Assembly: GCF_025857195.1 (NCBI RefSeq)
Contig: NZ_CP109787.1
Coordinates: forward strand, 871,501-935,500
DNA: 64,000 nucleotides
Source of the DNA: Leisingera thetidis
GTDB lineage: Bacteria > Pseudomonadota > Alphaproteobacteria > Rhodobacterales > Rhodobacteraceae
Direction of reading: 5' to 3'
Shown: piece by piece, positions 36,873 to 45,022 of the stretch
How the letters are laid out: each line of letters starts with the position of its first letter
Numbering within the stretch: the stretch's first letter is position 1
The notes under the pieces: generated by a model
Told to the model about the DNA's origin: nothing
Seen by the model: the letters and a program-made list of their open reading frames with translations, nothing else
The model's database searches: none
Program-made: the position numbers and the translations under genes

Positions 36873-38111
36873 TCAGGCGGCTTCTGCTTCACTCCGGCCC
36901 AGCTCATGCAGCGATGCTGCGAGCTTGGCGATTTCCTTGCGCAAGGGGTTCTTCGCCGCCGAAATGGCCAGCGGCAGCCCGTGGTCGCAGCTCTGCAGAA
37001 CCGGCTTGCCGCCATCGGGCAGCTGCAGGTCGATCGAGATGCTCAGGGATTCCGCCATCCGTTTGACCCGGCTTTTCCCCGTGAGATCGGTGAATTTCGG
37101 TGCCCGGTTCAGGGCAAAGCGCAGCTTTTCGAACGGCAGGTCCTCGGACTGCAGCGCCCGCTTCATGCGCAAGGCGTTCTGGGCGGAGCGCATGTCCAGT
37201 TCGATCATCGCAAAATAGACATGGGCCAGGCTCAGCACCGTTTCGGACCATTGCACCAGTGTGTGCGGCATGTCGACAACGACAAAATCGAAGTGGCTGC
37301 GCGCCATCTCAATCACCCGGGTGATGTCTTCGGGCGACAAGAGGTCCAGCGGCACCATTTCGGCCGGGGCAGTCAGAACCTGCAGCTTTTCCTGGAACGG
37401 CAGCAGCGCCTGGCCGAACAGATCCTCGTCGATGTTCTCGGATTCGCTGAGCATCTCCATCACCACCTCGCGGCGGGGCAGGTCAAGGTAGGTCGAGACC
37501 GAGCCATGCTGCAGATCCAGATCCAGCAGGCAGACGCTGGGCTCGTCCCGCTCGCTGAGCGCGGCAAGCTCCCAGGCGAGGTTGACCGCCATGGTGGTGG
37601 AGCCGGTGCCGCCGGCCAGCCCGTGGCAGACGACCACCGCGCCTTCGCGCTGGCTGCCGGACTGCAGCTGATGCGGGTTCTGTTCTGCCGCGGGTTTCGG
37701 TGCCTGCAGCCGTTCGATGGCGGCCTGCAGTTCCTGCTCGGGCAGCGGGTAGGGGACAAACTCATCCGCGCCCTGGCGCAGCAGCGTGTGCAATGCGGCC
37801 GGGGTCACGTCCTCGGCAATCAGGATCACCTTGATGCCGCGGGCCTTGGCCTGGGTGATGATTTCGCCCATCAGCGGCAGATCGCCCTCGTCGGCGCTGT
37901 CGATGGCCAGGGCAACAAACTGCAGCGGTTCAGCTTCGGTCTGACTGAAGAAGGCCAGCGCCTCGGTGAAGCCCAGATCTCCCCAGGCCTCTCCCAAAGC
38001 GGATTCCATGTCCTCGATCAGGAGGTCGAAGTTCTGCACGTCGCGGCTGATTGTACAGGCAACAATTGCAGGTGTTTCTGTTTGCGGCATACCGCTGCTC
38101 ATCGCCATCAT
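36873..38111 (-). CDS. cpaE: CpaE/TadZ, pilus localisation ATPase
   Basis: 412 residues: an N-terminal receiver-like (atypical response regulator) domain (about 15-130) followed by a ParA/MinD-type domain. The P-loop reads HGLAGGTGSTTMAVNLAWEL. The usual deviant Walker A (KGGxGK[T/S]) has no signature Lys at its start, and Ser replaces the second Lys, as in atypical TadZ proteins. Family role is to place the pilus machinery at a cell pole. Likely read with the upstream OmpA-like gene after a 145-base gap. Confidence 0.9.
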   Translation of the reverse strand: MMAMSSGMPQTETPAIVACTISRDVQNFDLLIEDMESALGEAWGDLGFTEALAFFSQTEAEPLQFVALAIDSADEGDLPLMGEIITQAKARGIKVILIAEDVTPAALHTLLRQGADEFVPYPLPEQELQAAIERLQAPKPAAEQNPHQLQSGSQREGAVVVCHGLAGGTGSTTMAVNLAWELAALSERDEPSVCLLDLDLQHGSVSTYLDLPRREVVMEMLSESENIDEDLFGQALLPFQEKLQVLTAPAEMVPLDLLSPEDITRVIEMARSHFDFVVVDMPHTLVQWSETVLSLAHVYFAMIELDMRSAQNALRMKRALQSEDLPFEKLRFALNRAPKFTDLTGKSRVKRMAESLSISIDLQLPDGGKPVLQSCDHGLPLAISAAKNPLRKEIAKLAASLHELGRSEAEAA

Positions 38112-38256
38112 CCTTGTTCACATGGGCGGACCGGGCCATGGGCACAGTCCGCCTCTTGGAAACAATGTCGGTGGCAATCTAGGCGATATTGGGGCCAAAA
38201 ATCCCCAAATATGGGGAATTGTTGCTATTTCGTAACTGCGGTACGGCGCGATCCGC

Positions 38257-38895
38257 CTACTGCAGCGAGCGCTCCAGGGCCTTCTGTTCCGTCAGCGTGG
38301 TGCCCGGAATCGCGCTTTCCAGATATTCGCGGTAGATGATCTGGGCATATTTGCCGTCGAGCACCGACGGGTGGCGCTTGAGGAAGCCGCTTACCTCGGT
38401 CACCGTCCGGCGGTTGCGGCGTTCGCGCTCGGGCGTCGGGATCAGCGGCTGGGTCTCGCCGTGGGACACCACAGCTTCCAGCCGGCTGCGGCTGATGCCG
38501 CGTGACACCAGGTAGTTGACCGCCGCGCGGGCCCGGCGCAGGCCGAGGGCCTTGTTGTAGGCGTTGCTGCCCACTGCGTCGGTGTGGCCGAAGACCCGGA
38601 AACGCACTTCGGGGAACTGCTTGATCCAATGTGCCTGCTGGTCCAGCACCGTGCGGGCCGCCTGATCCAGCCCGGCGCTGTCAAAGTCGAAATTGATCGT
38701 TGCGGGCACTTCCTTGGCGAACCGGCTGGCCAGCTGGATGGCAAAGCTGCGCTCGCCGCTCATCACCGCCGCGTTGTTGAGGGTCGCCTCGCCAAAGGTG
38801 CCCTGGCGGTTCAGTTCGCGCCCGGCTTCCTTCTCGCAGGCGGCTGCGGTCAGGAGAAGGCCGAGAATTGCAGCGGTTCTGATCATCTGTGCCAC
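38257..38895 (-). CDS. OmpA-family lipoprotein of the tad locus
   Basis: 212 residues. Lipobox TAAAC gives mature Cys near residue 20. OmpA-like peptidoglycan-binding domain (about 65-165) with INFDFDSAGL and VFGHTDAVGSNAYN, followed by a 40-residue tail. It sits between the secretin and cpaE genes, where related loci have a peptidoglycan-anchoring protein that may brace the secretin channel. The role is inferred from place and domain. Confidence 0.85.
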   Translation of the reverse strand: MAQMIRTAAILGLLLTAAACEKEAGRELNRQGTFGEATLNNAAVMSGERSFAIQLASRFAKEVPATINFDFDSAGLDQAARTVLDQQAHWIKQFPEVRFRVFGHTDAVGSNAYNKALGLRRARAAVNYLVSRGISRSRLEAVVSHGETQPLIPTPERERRNRRTVTEVSGFLKRHPSVLDGKYAQIIYREYLESAIPGTTLTEQKALERSLQ

Positions 38896-38901
38896 TCCTT
38901 G

Positions 38902-40308
38902 TCAGTCCAGCACGTAGCCGTAAGAGCCGTTGAAATCCTGCTTGGCCACTTCGGCAGCCGGGCCGTTCTTGGTGCGGGAGGTGCGCCCGAACAGGAACAG
39001 GTCCTTTTCGCTCGGCGGTGCCACCCGGTCGGTCGGCAGCGTCAGCGCCTCGCCGCGGGTCGGGGTCACCAGATGGGCGCTGATGATGATCACCAGCTCG
39101 GTCTGCTCGCGCTGGTAATCGGCGCTGCGGAACAGCGCACCCAGCACCGGCACATCGCCCAGCCAGGGCAGCTGCGAGGAGTTGTCGAGGAATTCGTCGC
39201 GGATCAGCCCGGCAATGGCAAAGCTCTCGCCGTCGCGCATTTCCACGGTGGTGGAGGTTTCCCGGCGCGAGAAGGCGTCAATGGTGAGGCCTGCCAGCTC
39301 CAGCGAGTTGGAGGGGTCGATGGCCGACACCGCCGCGTTCAGTTCCAGATTGATCAGATCGCCGTCAATCACCCGCGGAATGAAGTTCAGCTCGATACCG
39401 AAGGGTTTGAACTCAACGGTGATGACGCCGTCTTCCTGCGCCACCGGAACCGGGTATTCGCCGCCGGCCAGGAACTTGGCCTCCTGCCCCGACAGGGCGG
39501 AGAGGTTGGGTTCTGCCAGTGTGCGCACGACCCCTTTCTGCTCCAGCGCTTCCAGCAGCAGGCTGACCTGCACGGAACCCGCGTTGAAGCCGAACAGGAA
39601 GGCGCCGGTGTTTTCATTGGCGGCCGGGATATTGCCCGCCAGCGAATTGGCCAGCGCGCCGGAGGTGTTCAGGGTGTTGTAGCCGCCGGTGCGGCCGTTG
39701 CCGGTGCCGCCGTTGAAGCCCAGCGAGGCGCTCAGCGATTTCGAGACCGAGCGCTGCATTTCGGCAAAGCGGACCTTGAGCATCACCTGCTGCACGCCGC
39801 CCACCGACATCAGGTTGCTGACCCGTTCGGGCGCGTAGCGTTCCGCGAGGTCCAGCGCCCGCTGCAGCCGTGCCGAACTGGACACGGTGCCGGACAGCAC
39901 GATGCCGTCATTGGCGGTGCGCACTTCGATCTTCTCGTTGGGCAGGATCTGGCGCAGGCGCTGCTTGAACTCGGTCACGTCCGCGGCGACCCGCACATCG
40001 ACGTTGGTGATCAGCCGACCGGAGCCGTCGAGCAGCGTCAGCGTGGTCAGCCCCGGCGATTTGCCGAGCACATAGATGGTGCGGTCGGACAGCGACGAGA
40101 TATCCGCAATGCTGGGGTTGGCGATGCTGAGCTCGGCAAAAGGCGTCTCGCTTTCCACTACCACAGCGCGGTTCATCGGCACGTCCAGCGTTGCCGCCGT
40201 GCCCTTTTTCACCACCCGCAAGGATTGCGCCGATGCCCCATCTGCTTGCGGCATGCCAATAAGCGATAGCCCCATCAAGGCCGCCGCCACGAACCGTCTC
40301 ATTCCCAT
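38902..40308 (-). CDS. cpaC: Flp pilus outer-membrane secretin CpaC/RcpA
   Basis: 468 residues from ATG 40308, chosen for AGGTCAC spacing (an earlier Met at 40329 lacks a site). Signal peptide (about 1-25, ADGASA), an N0/BON-type region (RVVKKGTAATLDVPMNRAVVV, then FKQRLRQILPNEKIEVRTANDGIVLSG), and the secretin C-domain with LLEALEQKGVVRTLAEPNLSALSGQEAKFLAGGEYPVPV. Forms the outer-membrane pore for the pilus. Separated by 215 bases from cpaB. Confidence 0.93.
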   Translation of the reverse strand: MGMRRFVAAALMGLSLIGMPQADGASAQSLRVVKKGTAATLDVPMNRAVVVESETPFAELSIANPSIADISSLSDRTIYVLGKSPGLTTLTLLDGSGRLITNVDVRVAADVTEFKQRLRQILPNEKIEVRTANDGIVLSGTVSSSARLQRALDLAERYAPERVSNLMSVGGVQQVMLKVRFAEMQRSVSKSLSASLGFNGGTGNGRTGGYNTLNTSGALANSLAGNIPAANENTGAFLFGFNAGSVQVSLLLEALEQKGVVRTLAEPNLSALSGQEAKFLAGGEYPVPVAQEDGVITVEFKPFGIELNFIPRVIDGDLINLELNAAVSAIDPSNSLELAGLTIDAFSRRETSTTVEMRDGESFAIAGLIRDEFLDNSSQLPWLGDVPVLGALFRSADYQREQTELVIIISAHLVTPTRGEALTLPTDRVAPPSEKDLFLFGRTSRTKNGPAAEVAKQDFNGSYGYVLD

Positions 40309-40523
40309 GTGACCTGCCTTTCCGATCACGCCTCAAAATCCGGGTCTTCTTGCCCGCTCTTTCAGGCACTGTGGTGCAGATCCCGAATTATTGCAAGAAT
40401 CAATGGCTTCCGGGCTGTTCCTGCACAGGCGCCATTGTGGGGCCTGCGCAACAGGCACTTCAGCCGCCCCTTGCTGAAAAGAGACGGCTGAACCATGTAA
40501 CGGTCTGTGCGGAAATGGATTTC

Positions 40524-41381
40524 CTAGTTGGCGCAGGGGATCGGGATTGCTACAACTTCGGCTCCGCGCCGGGTCCGGATTGTGCAGACCTTTTCCTGTT
40601 CCACCTCTTGCGGCGCTTCGAGGGCGCCCAGACCCAGCAATGTGCGCTGGTCCACTTCGACCATGGTTGCGATGGTGTCATCCCCGGCACCGACCAGCGC
40701 CAGCGACAACCGGCCGGTGGTCTGCGCCTGGGCCAGTGCGGCCACCTGCACGGGCTTGGCCGCAACGGTGACGGTGCGGGCAATAACGGCTTCATTGATG
40801 TCGCCGCCCGCACTCTGGTCGACGGCCACCAGCTCCACATTGGTTTCGATCAGGCGGGTGACCTCGCCGCGGGCGCTGCCGGCGCCGGGCATCATGCCGG
40901 TCCAGTAGACGTCCACCTTGTCGCCAGGGCGCAGGAAGCCCGAGACGCCGGACGACACGTCGACCTTGATGGCAAAGGCGCGCATGCCGCGCTGCAGCCG
41001 CGAGGTGATGCCCGCGTCCTCGCCCGGGGCGGTGACCTTGATGGCCATGATGGCCTCATCGGCCTCCATGGCGCGCAGCACCACGCGCAGCTTGTCGCCC
41101 TCATGCGGCGGGAAAAGGGCCTCGAGGGAGGTGAAGGCCCCCTCCGGAATTGCGTTTTCCGGCCAGCGCACGGCGCGGACCGCGTCCTTGGCCAGCCGCT
41201 CGCCGTATTTCAGGGCCTTGGTGGCGACAAAGACATCCACCGTCGGCACCGCTTCGGCGCGGGCGGCGCGTTCGCGCGCCAATTCATTCTGGTAGGCCGA
41301 GATATAGTTCTTGGCCATCATCACGGCGCCGCCTGCGAGGGCGACACCGACAATCAGCACAAGTCCGAAAACTGCACGCAT
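40524..41381 (-). CDS. cpaB: Flp pilus assembly protein CpaB
   Basis: About 285 residues from ATG 41381, where GAGAGG lies 8 bases upstream (an upstream ATG at 41399 would place that site inside the coding region). One N-terminal membrane helix (VFGLVLIVGVALAGGAVMM), then a periplasmic SAF domain (VDVFVATKALKYGERLAKD) and the RcpC/CpaB domain. Partner of the secretin. Confidence 0.92.
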   Translation of the reverse strand: MRAVFGLVLIVGVALAGGAVMMAKNYISAYQNELARERAARAEAVPTVDVFVATKALKYGERLAKDAVRAVRWPENAIPEGAFTSLEALFPPHEGDKLRVVLRAMEADEAIMAIKVTAPGEDAGITSRLQRGMRAFAIKVDVSSGVSGFLRPGDKVDVYWTGMMPGAGSARGEVTRLIETNVELVAVDQSAGGDINEAVIARTVTVAAKPVQVAALAQAQTTGRLSLALVGAGDDTIATMVEVDQRTLLGLGALEAPQEVEQEKVCTIRTRRGAEVVAIPIPCAN

Positions 41382-41529
41382 TGTGTTACCTCTCATCAAC
41401 TGGAGCCGGCGTTCTGCGGGGCAGAACCGGCTGCAGGATTATTCAAAGCGCTGCGGGGCCGACGGCCTTTTGCCGGTCAGCCGCAAGGCCTGGGACCGGC
41501 CGGGCTGTGAACAGCCGTTTCCGTCGGCG

Positions 41530-41706
41530 TCAGCCGAAAGACCAATTGGACATATAGGCGGCTATCGCCTCTGCCGCGCCCAGGGCGCCATCTTCCATGG
41601 CGGCCGCAATCAGAGCAGCCATTCCGACGATTGCAGCGCACAAAACAACCCAATCGACGGTTACTGCACCGTCATCGTTTGCAACATATGACCGTAGCTT
41701 TTTCAT
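41530..41706 (-). CDS. Flp-type prepilin, third and divergent copy
   Basis: A 58-residue frame on the minus strand from ATG 41706 to TGA at 41530. It carries the prepilin core DDGAVTVDWVVLCAAIVGMA, that is a Gly cleavage site followed by AVTVDW with Asp at +5 and a hydrophobic helix, like the two larger copies upstream. The C-terminal half differs (ends YMSNWSFG) and lacks their SDLTSSTGDF tail. It lies between pilin copy 1 and cpaB, after a hairpin. Its short length and pilin core make it a minor or silent pilin candidate. Confidence 0.75.
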   Translation of the reverse strand: MKKLRSYVANDDGAVTVDWVVLCAAIVGMAALIAAAMEDGALGAAEAIAAYMSNWSFG

Positions 41707-41745
41707 GTTCTGAACCTCGCTGCCAAAACGATTTCGGGGGCAGGG

Positions 41746-41771
41746 GCGGCACCGGCAGATCCCGGTGCCGC
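41746..41771 (-). terminator. Hairpin between pilin copy 1 and pilin copy 3
   Basis: A perfect 10-bp stem (GCGGCACCGG / CCGGTGCCGC) with loop GATCTG on the minus strand, no T tract. Suits an mRNA 3' stabiliser that lets pilin be expressed more than the downstream genes, a common pilin arrangement. Confidence 0.6.
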
Positions 41772-41790
41772 TTGCGATCTTAGCCCGCGG

Positions 41791-41970
41791 TTAGGTCGGT
41801 GCCTGATCGGACAGGAAGTCGCCGGTGCTGCTGGTCAGGTCCGAAGCGCCGTCTTCGATGGCGGTGTAGACAACACCTGCCAGAGCGGCAACCGCGGCGG
41901 TCAGCACAACCCAGTCGACAGTCACGGCGCCGGATTCGTCTTTGCGGAAGTTTTTGAAGAATTTGATCAT
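41791..41970 (-). CDS. flp: Flp prepilin, copy 1
   Basis: 59-residue Flp/Fap pilin precursor. The start MIKFFKNFRKDESG is the basic leader; CpaA would cut after the Gly to expose AVTVDWVVLTAAV, with Asp (not the usual Glu) at +5. The mature part ends TSSTGDFLSDQAPT. The encoded protein is identical to copy 2 at 42372. RBS TTTGGAGGGACC before the ATG. A copy-specific leader of about 180 bases has an AT-rich, TATAAT-containing stretch. Confidence 0.9.
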   Translation of the reverse strand: MIKFFKNFRKDESGAVTVDWVVLTAAVAALAGVVYTAIEDGASDLTSSTGDFLSDQAPT

Positions 41971-42082
41971 CGTTTGGTCCCTCCAAAGGAAACTGGAATA
42001 TTTCAATCTGCCCCGCCGGGGGATCTGGCCAGCTCTCTCCTTCTGGCCTGCCCGCCGGGTGATAAGCCTATTAAGCTTTGTG

Positions 42083-42103
42083 AATGGGGCGTTAATGGGG
42101 CGT
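42083..42103. repeat. 11-bp-period direct repeat upstream of prepilin copy 1
   Basis: AATGGGGCGT occurs twice with an 11-base period, one helical turn, as in sites bound by OmpR-type response regulators. Found only upstream of copy 1. Confidence 0.45.
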
Positions 42104-42310
42104 AATCCTGTGTTTTTCGCCCTAAAGCGAGGAAAGGGAAGGTTTCTAATATCCAATTGATTATAAATGATAAAACAGTTCCCGGCGGGTTGCTTTTGAG
42201 GTGTTCCCGGGGTGCGGCTGCACATTGGCATGGCCGCCCTGGCGACTCGCCGGCCAGCAGTCAGGGAAACGGCCGGATCTTTGCAACGAGGAATGCAGCT
42301 GCGTGCAACA

Positions 42311-42338
42311 GAAAAGGCCGCCCACGTCGGGGCGGCCT
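42311..42338 (-). terminator. Rho-independent terminator of prepilin copy 2
   Basis: Minus strand stem AGGCCGCCC / GGGCGGCCT (9 bp) with a 6-base loop and a following T4-C run, about 30 bases after the copy 2 stop. It would make copy 2 a separate transcript from copy 1. Confidence 0.85.
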
Positions 42339-42371
42339 GGCAAGCGGCAGTAGGAAACCGCTTTCGCGTTA

Positions 42372-42551
42372 TCAGGTCGGGGCCTGATCGGACAGGAAGT
42401 CGCCGGTGCTGCTGGTCAGGTCCGAAGCGCCGTCTTCGATGGCGGTGTAGACAACACCTGCCAGAGCAGCAACCGCGGCGGTCAGCACAACCCAGTCGAC
42501 AGTCACGGCGCCGGATTCGTCTTTGCGGAAGTTTTTGAAGAATTTGATCAT
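42372..42551 (-). CDS. flp: Flp prepilin, copy 2 (identical protein)
   Basis: 59-residue prepilin with the same protein sequence as copy 1. The 180 coding bases differ at three positions (stop TGA not TAA, one third-position change in Pro and one in Ala). The identity extends about 20 bases upstream to include the TTTGGAGGGACCAAA ribosome site, then ends abruptly. The pair arises from a recent duplication or gene conversion. Its own terminator follows. Confidence 0.92.
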   Translation of the reverse strand: MIKFFKNFRKDESGAVTVDWVVLTAAVAALAGVVYTAIEDGASDLTSSTGDFLSDQAPT

Positions 42552-42908
42552 GGTTTGGTCCCTCCAAAGGATCTCAGAATTTGCACTATCCTGCCATCTC
42601 GCCAGGGTCCGCTCTCTCACCTGCTTGACCACTGTCCGGCTTGGATGAGTTCATATAGCCAGTGCAGCGTGGCAGGATTTGGGCTGAAAGCCGGAAATCG
42701 CCGCCCAATTTTTACTTTTCGGCAAGAAACGCCTCACTCTGTTGATTCTGCTGGATTAATTTTCTATTACCCTGTGCCGCCCCGTGGCATTTCCGCGCCA
42801 GCTGAGGGGAAATATGGCGAATGCGCCAGATTCTGGGGCGGAAAAGCTGGCTTTCAGGGACCAAGTCTCCGAGTCTGATGAAAACTGAAACCGCAGGCAG
42901 ACCGAGCA
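42552..42908. promoter_or_regulatory. Divergent promoter region between prepilin copy 2 and the transglycosylase gene
   Basis: 357 non-coding bases, AT-richer than the neighbours. On the plus strand TTGATT (42742-42747), 17 bases, TATTAC (42765-42770) forms a plausible sigma-70 promoter for the transglycosylase gene. The minus-strand pilin promoter is not resolved; CTATATG near 42653-42658 is a possible -10. Confidence 0.5.
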
Positions 42909-43712
42909 ATGGCTTTCCGAAACGCAGTTCTGGCACTGGCAGCCGGTGCTATGCCATTGGCTGCCTTGGGGCAGGAGGCTCCGCCGAAACCCTTTCCCCA
43001 GTTCGAGGCAAAGCGGATCAAGCCGCCGGCTCCCGGAACCGGCAACCGCATTACCGTGCAGATCGAGCCGGAACCGGAGACTGCCGCGCTGCCGCTGGAC
43101 ACGCCCGGAAAAGAAGCCGTGCCGGCGGCCGGCCGCTATGGCTGGTTCTGGGACAAGATCGCGCCTGGACTCGAGAACGCCGGTCCCGGCCGTCTGGACG
43201 ATGCGTTGCAGGCGCTGACCGGGGCCAAGAATCCGGCAGCGCCGCGGCTGCAGCTGATGCAGGAGATCGCCCAACAGCGCGGCGTGCAGATACTGACCGA
43301 AAGCGCCGGCACCAATGTGTCGCCTGCGCTGGTACTGGCGGTGATTGCCATCGAATCCGCAGGCCGGGCGGACGCAACCAGTGCGGCCGGCGCCCAAGGC
43401 CTGATGCAGCTGATGCCCGACACGGCCGCGCGCTTCGGGGTGACGGATGCCCTGGAGGCGCAGCAGAACATTTCCGGCGGCATCCGGTATCTCGATTGGC
43501 TGATGGGCGAATTCGGCGGCGATCCGATGCTGGTGCTGGCAGGCTATAACGCGGGCGAAGGCGCGGTGCGCAGCCACAAGGGGGTGCCGCCCTTTGCCGA
43601 GACGCGCGATTACGTGCCGAAGGTTCTGGCGGCCTATAATGTGGCGCGCGGCCTGTGCATGACACCGCCTCAACTGATCTCGGACGGTTGTGTCTTCCGG
43701 GTGATGAAATAG
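42909..43712 (+). CDS. Lytic transglycosylase (SLT family)
   Basis: 267 residues with a signal peptide (about 1-21, LAALGQ). SLT/goose-lysozyme domain about 125-240: catalytic Glu149 in VIAIESAGRADA, followed by SAAGAQGLMQLMPDTAARFGV and LAGYNAGEGAV. Cuts peptidoglycan between MurNAc and GlcNAc. It is divergent from the tad locus, so it could open the wall for pilus passage, which is inference; a general wall-turnover role is equally possible. Confidence 0.88.
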   Translation: MAFRNAVLALAAGAMPLAALGQEAPPKPFPQFEAKRIKPPAPGTGNRITVQIEPEPETAALPLDTPGKEAVPAAGRYGWFWDKIAPGLENAGPGRLDDALQALTGAKNPAAPRLQLMQEIAQQRGVQILTESAGTNVSPALVLAVIAIESAGRADATSAAGAQGLMQLMPDTAARFGVTDALEAQQNISGGIRYLDWLMGEFGGDPMLVLAGYNAGEGAVRSHKGVPPFAETRDYVPKVLAAYNVARGLCMTPPQLISDGCVFRVMK

Positions 43713-43852
43713 GGCCGCAACCAGCCTGCCAACTTCTTGATATCATGTTTTTCCGGTAAATTTCCGCTGTCACCGCCGGCGGACCATTTTTTCGCCTGAA
43801 TCGGCTGGTTTCTGGCGGGTATTCACAGGTTTTAAGCCATTGGAGGCAGATT

Positions 43853-44329
43853 TTGGATATAGGTATTGATCCGGCGGCAGTGGCCGCGGGTTCGCAGGAG
43901 ATGACCGGCAATATTGCCCTGATCGGAACCATCGCATTTGTTGGGTTTTTCGGGCGGATGGTCTTTGTTGCCTTTGCGCCGGGACTTGCAAAGGCCAACC
44001 CGTTCCGGAACTTCTCGGGGACCGGTTTCATCCTGCTGGCGGCGGCGCTGTTTGCCGGCGGGCTTTATGCCTCGGGCAAGATGACCAAGGCCACGGTCCT
44101 GTTCAAGCGCAACCTGGTCGATCCGGTCGTTGTCACCTGGCTGGGCCGCGACAGCTGCGATCCGGCCAGCGGCAGCTATTGCGTCGTGGTATTCGAGGAC
44201 GGGCAGGAGAAGGTTGTCAACTGGTACGACAAGCGCGTGTATATGTATGAAATCGTCAACCCGCCGGAAGGCGCCGTGTGGCACACGCTTCGGCCTCAGC
44301 CCAGGCCAGGGTTTGCCGCAGGGGTTTGA
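43853..44329 (+). CDS. Small membrane protein of unknown function
   Basis: 158 residues from a TTG start at 43853, supported by GGAGG 7 bases upstream. Two membrane segments: about 19-45 (IALIGTIAFVGFFGRMVFVAF) and about 58-75 (FILLAAALFAGGLYASG). A soluble C-terminal domain (about 80-158) has two Cys (SCDPASGSYC), aromatic residues and VVNWYDKRVYMYEIVNPPEG. I recognise no named family. Confidence 0.65.
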   Translation: MDIGIDPAAVAAGSQEMTGNIALIGTIAFVGFFGRMVFVAFAPGLAKANPFRNFSGTGFILLAAALFAGGLYASGKMTKATVLFKRNLVDPVVVTWLGRDSCDPASGSYCVVVFEDGQEKVVNWYDKRVYMYEIVNPPEGAVWHTLRPQPRPGFAAGV

Positions 44330-44333
44330 GCCG

Positions 44334-44366
44334 CAAAAAAAGGCCCGCCTGAGAACGGGCGGGCCT
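44334..44366 (-). terminator. Rho-independent terminator of scoAB
   Basis: Minus strand, 9-bp stem AGGCCCGCC / GGCGGGCCT, 8-base loop and T7. 27 bases after the scoB stop. Confidence 0.93.
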
Positions 44367-44392
44367 ATTCCTGTTTCGGAAAGTGAACAGGA

Positions 44393-45022
44393 TCAGTCCA
44401 CGATCGTGGCCAGGGTCGACGCGCGCAGCTCGTCCTCGCTGACGCCCTCGGCCAGCTCGACGATCTTCAGCCCGCCGTCCACAACATCCAGAACGCCCAG
44501 GTTGGTGATGATCCGGTCGACCACGCCCTTGCCGGTCAGCGGCAGGGTGCAGTCTTTCAGCACCTTGCTGTCGCCGTGCTTGTTGGTGTGGTCCATCACC
44601 ACCACCACGCGGCCGACGCCGGCCACCAGATCCATGGCGCCGCCCATGCCCTTGACCAGCTTGCCGGGGATCATCCAATTCGCCAGATCGCCGTTCTCCG
44701 CGACTTCCATCGCGCCCAGAATCGCCATGGCAATCTTGCCGCCGCGGATCATCGCAAAGGACTGTGCCGAGTCGAAATAGGCGGTCTGCGGCAGTTCGGT
44801 GATGGTCTGCTTGCCCGCGTTGATCAGGTCGGCATCCTCTTCGCCCTCATAGGGGAAGGGGCCCATGCCCAGCATGCCGTTCTCCGATTGCAGGGTGACT
44901 TCCACACCTTCGGGGATGTAGTTGGAGACCAGCGTCGGGATGCCGATGCCCAGATTCACATACCAGCCGTCCTGCAGTTCCTGCGCGGCGCGTGCCGCCA
45001 TCTGATTGCGGTCCCAAGGCAT
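44393..45022 (-). CDS. scoB: 3-oxoacid CoA-transferase subunit B
   Basis: 209-residue beta subunit of a class I CoA-transferase moving CoA from succinyl-CoA to acetoacetate or related acids. The catalytic glutamate is E47 in [14 protein letters not shown], and [20 protein letters not shown] is a family loop. Its ATG overlaps the last base of the scoA stop (TAATG), so the two are coupled. Substrate (acetoacetate, glutaconate or 3-oxoadipate) is not decided by the sequence; length favours the succinyl-CoA type. Confidence 0.92.
   Translation of the reverse strand: MPWDRNQMAARAAQELQDGWYVNLGIGIPTLVSNYIPEGVEVTLQSENGMLGMGPFPYEGEEDADLINAGKQTITELPQTAYFDSAQSFAMIRGGKIAMAILGAMEVAENGDLANWMIPGKLVKGMGGAMDLVAGVGRVVVVMDHTNKHGDSKVLKDCTLPLTGKGVVDRIITNLGVLDVVDGGLKIVELAEGVSEDELRASTLATIVD

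Larger units (their letters stand above)
41971..42371. promoter_or_regulatory. Leader region between the two prepilin genes
   Basis: A 401-base non-coding region on the minus strand. It holds the terminator of copy 2 (42311-42338), an AT-rich stretch with perfect TATAAT (minus strand, 42165-42160) and a direct repeat of AATGGGGCGT (42083-42092 and 42094-42103, 11-bp period). It most likely carries the promoter of copy 1; no good -35 hexamer matches TATAAT at 17 bases, so the start is unresolved. Confidence 0.6.

Noticed and set aside
42575..42595. Sigma-54 promoter for prepilin copy 2 (TGGCAG...TGCA)
   Set aside because: GG and GC elements are nine instead of ten bases apart, and the GC block lacks the TTGC pattern.
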